8,691 bases of DNA, from assembly GCA_003446975.1 (NCBI GenBank), contig DMAP01000254.1, positions 1 to 8,691 of the forward strand, given 5' to 3'. This stretch comes from Clostridiales bacterium (lineage in GTDB: Bacteria; Bacillota; Clostridia; Tissierellales; Dethiosulfatibacteraceae). The notes beneath the pieces were generated by a model. That model ran no database searches. It was given only the letters and a program-made list of their open reading frames with translations, and was not told where the DNA came from. Positions 6,978 through 8,691 of this stretch are shown here, in pieces; positions within the stretch are counted from its first letter, which is position 1, and each line of letters starts with the position of its first letter. The translations under genes were made by a program, and so were the position numbers.

Positions 6978-7985
6978 TCACTTGTCCCAAGGTAAAGGTA
7001 AAAATATATCTCTAAACTGCTTCAATGCAAATCTATCTGTCATGCCCGCGATATAATCTCTTACTATCTCTTCTTTGCTATAAATGACTAGGTCTTCCTT
7101 CGAAGCTATTTCACTTGTGCTATCCATGTAATAATGGAAAAGATCTGTCATGATTTTTTCAGCCTTCCTATCTTCGCTCTTTGCAATGTCATTAAAATAA
7201 ACATTTTCAAACATAAATTCCCTAAGCTGGTCTGTAGCTTCCTGGATATGTTGGCTCATTGCAATTACAGGCTTATCCAAGGAATTATAGATAACATCTT
7301 TGATCATGGTATTGATTCTCTCTCCGTGGGTCTCTCCCAACACTTCAAATATCTCTTTAGGTATCTTGGATATATTGACTATGCCAGCCCTTTTTGCATC
7401 ATCAATGTCATGGTTCAAATAAGCGATTCTATCTGATATTTTGATGATTTGAGCTTCCAGCGTATATGGTTTTTTGTCGCCAGTGTGATTGTAAATGCCA
7501 TCTCTCACTTCATCTGTCAAATTTAGACCATTGTTGCCATTATGCTTTTCCAGCAAATCCACGACACGAAGGCTTTGCTCGTAATGCCTGAATCCATGAC
7601 TGAGTAGTTTATTCAATATATCTTCTCCGTTATGTCCAAAAGGCGTGTGCCCCAGGTCATGGCCTAAGGATATGGCTTCTGTCAGATCCTCATTCAATCG
7701 CAATGCTCTGGCGATTGTCCGTGAGATCTGTGAGACTTCAAGGGTATGGGTCAGCCTGGTTCTGTAGTGGTCTCCCTCAGGCGCTAGAAATACCTGTGTT
7801 TTATGTTTTAGACGCCTAAAAGCCTTGGAATGCAGAATTCTGTCTCTATCCCTTTGAAAAACCGTACGAATATCACAATCCGGCTCAGGTGTTTTTCGTC
7901 CTTTGGAATCTTTGGATTTAACAGCATAGTGGGATAATATTTTATATTCGAGTTCCTCCTGATATTGTCTGAACAATTTAAACAC
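6978..7985 (-). CDS. dGTPase-family HD-domain triphosphohydrolase
   Basis: Deoxyguanosine triphosphate triphosphohydrolase-like protein; family members hydrolyse dNTPs to deoxynucleoside plus tripolyphosphate and so adjust dNTP pools. Visible are FQRDRDRILHSKAFRRLKHK (43-62), the metal-binding histidine in RLTHTLEVSQ (His80), the HD pair His109-Asp110 in LGHDLGHTPFGHNGE, and the fourth ligand Asp193 in AYLNHDIDDA, so the HD site is complete. The 335-residue length fits the short bacterial type 2 dGTPase-like class rather than E. coli Dgt (about 500). The start is uncertain: the GTG at 7985 has GAGG only 2 bases away, while an in-frame TTG at 7976 (11 bases from GAGG) would give an N-terminus closer to family length before the LSHYA motif. 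The gene sits between the dikinase regulator and dnaG, a common clostridial order. Substrate preference cannot be read from sequence. Confidence 0.93.
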   Translation of the reverse strand: MFKLFRQYQEELEYKILSHYAVKSKDSKGRKTPEPDCDIRTVFQRDRDRILHSKAFRRLKHKTQVFLAPEGDHYRTRLTHTLEVSQISRTIARALRLNEDLTEAISLGHDLGHTPFGHNGEDILNKLLSHGFRHYEQSLRVVDLLEKHNGNNGLNLTDEVRDGIYNHTGDKKPYTLEAQIIKISDRIAYLNHDIDDAKRAGIVNISKIPKEIFEVLGETHGERINTMIKDVIYNSLDKPVIAMSQHIQEATDQLREFMFENVYFNDIAKSEDRKAEKIMTDLFHYYMDSTSEIASKEDLVIYSKEEIVRDYIAGMTDRFALKQFRDIFLPLPWDK

Positions 7986-8006
7986 ATCCTCATTTATTCA
8001 TTATGG

Positions 8007-8036
8007 AAAAAGAAAGAGTTTATTCTCTTTCTTTTT
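8007..8036 (-). terminator. AT-rich hairpin between dikinase regulator and dGTPase genes
   Basis: A 12-bp inverted repeat (8007-8018 with 8025-8036), loop of 6 bases, made mostly of A-T pairs with a GAAAGAG/CTCTTTC core. On the minus strand the 3' arm is CTCTTTCTTTTT, so it could act as a weak intrinsic terminator. It contains the stop codon and last codons of the regulator gene. Because the stem is weak and the dGTPase gene starts only about 20 bases beyond it, partial read-through is likely. Confidence 0.4.
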
Positions 8037-8691
8037 TTGCATTGTCGCTTTGCCATCCAATAATAATACTGGCTATCTCTTCTATAGCCTTATTGGTTAT
8101 ATCAAGCTTCCTACATCCCAGCTTCTTAATGAATTGATCTGCATATTCCAGTTCTCTGATTATGCGTTTCAAATCCGCATAAGAAGACCCATCATTCAAC
8201 CCTAATGCCTTAAGGCGCTCTTTTCTTATTCGGTTCAGATAATCAGGCTCCGCAAAAAGTGCCACGATTTTGCCGGGATTGATCTGATAAAGTTCCTCAG
8301 GAGGCTCCACTTCAGGCACTAGAGGAATATTAGCCGTCTTGTAGCTCTTATTTGCCAGATACATGCTCAATGGCGTTTTTGAGGTTCTTGAAATGCCGAT
8401 TAAAACCACATCCGCTTTCAGCACACCTTTGGTATCCTTTCCATCATCATATTTGACGGCGAAATCGATAGCATCCATCCTTTTAAAATAATTCTCGTCA
8501 AATTTATGCAGAAGACCTGGCTCTCGCTTTGGTATCAGTCCGATATGCTCAATCATAGGCGATAACAACGGGGTAATCAAATCAACAGCCGTCACGCCTT
8601 CAATAGCGGCTTTCTTGATGAGGTAGTCTCTAAGTTCTACTATAACCAGGGTAAATACGATTACAGCATTCTCCCTTTTGGCTGAATAGAC
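8020..8691 (-). CDS. Pyruvate, phosphate/water dikinase regulatory protein (PPPase-kinase), 5'-partial
   Basis: Bifunctional regulator (DUF299 family, Bacillus YqfL / E. coli PpsR type) that switches PPDK or PEP synthase off by ADP-dependent phosphorylation of a threonine and on again by Pi-dependent dephosphorylation, controlling pyruvate-PEP interconversion. The frame stays open to the right edge of the window; the first visible residues, VYSAKRENAVIVFTLV then ELRDYL, belong to the family, so the GTG at 8595 is an internal Val codon. About 224 residues are visible and roughly 45-50 N-terminal residues should lie beyond the edge. The P-loop-like motif is LIGISRTSKTPLSMYLA (visible residues about 97-113), followed by ANIPLVPEVEPPEELYQI and GLNDGSSYADL. 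Which dikinase it regulates cannot be decided here, since no ppdK or ppsA is in the window. It is probably the upstream member of the dGTPase-dnaG-rpoD cluster. Confidence 0.95.
   Translation of the reverse strand, partial: VYSAKRENAVIVFTLVIVELRDYLIKKAAIEGVTAVDLITPLLSPMIEHIGLIPKREPGLLHKFDENYFKRMDAIDFAVKYDDGKDTKGVLKADVVLIGISRTSKTPLSMYLANKSYKTANIPLVPEVEPPEELYQINPGKIVALFAEPDYLNRIRKERLKALGLNDGSSYADLKRIIRELEYADQFIKKLGCRKLDITNKAIEEIASIIIGWQSDNAKKERE

Noticed and set aside
7134..7436. 100-codon plus-strand open frame
   Set aside because: It is antisense to the intact dGTPase-family gene, which has all HD-site residues; no sign of independent coding.
8000..8028. Possible promoter for the dGTPase gene (CATAAT on the minus strand)
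   Set aside because: At a 17-base spacing the -35 position reads AGAGAA, with no match worth reporting, and the AT-rich hairpin explains the local composition.
1..8691. Mobile element, CRISPR array, defence system or other novel system
   Set aside because: No transposase, integrase, spaced direct repeats or unfamiliar gene cassette is visible; all space is filled by intact or edge-truncated housekeeping genes and rnpB.

Overview
The window is an ordinary but dense housekeeping segment of a low-to-moderate GC Gram-positive chromosome. The gene order (pyruvate/PEP dikinase regulator, dGTPase, dnaG, rpoD, trmK, nif3), the SigA-type sigma factor, consensus sigma-A promoter and strong Shine-Dalgarno sites fit Bacillota, most likely class Clostridia. 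I could not fix a genus from the sequence alone. I see no insertion sequence, phage gene, CRISPR array, tRNA or rRNA.

Plus strand, 1-2150: the 3' three quarters of an ABC-F ATPase gene (its start lies before the window) overlaps by 8 bases a crotonase-family gene, so the two are probably translationally coupled. A symmetric hairpin at 2121-2150 closes this unit and also closes the convergent rnpB.

Minus strand, 2151-8691, read from right to left: a 5'-truncated PEP synthase/PPDK regulatory kinase-phosphorylase gene, a dGTPase-family HD hydrolase gene, a perfect consensus promoter (-35 TTGACA, 17-base spacer, -10 TATAAT), dnaG, rpoD (overlapping dnaG by 8 bases), a hairpin at the rpoD stop, trmK, nif3 (overlapping trmK by 14 bases), then the type A RNase P RNA with its own probable promoter and a terminator.

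Functionally the minus-strand block is a macromolecular-synthesis cluster: replication priming (DnaG), transcription initiation (SigA), nucleotide-pool control (dGTPase), tRNA modification (TrmK) and tRNA 5' maturation (RNase P), with a carbon-flux regulator upstream. All protein genes are recognisable members of known families. I found no convincing undescribed system. The points most worth a second look are the crotonase protein, which lacks both hydratase glutamates and is coupled to a translation factor-like ATPase, and the arrangement of promoter and hairpins that subdivides the dnaG-rpoD operon.
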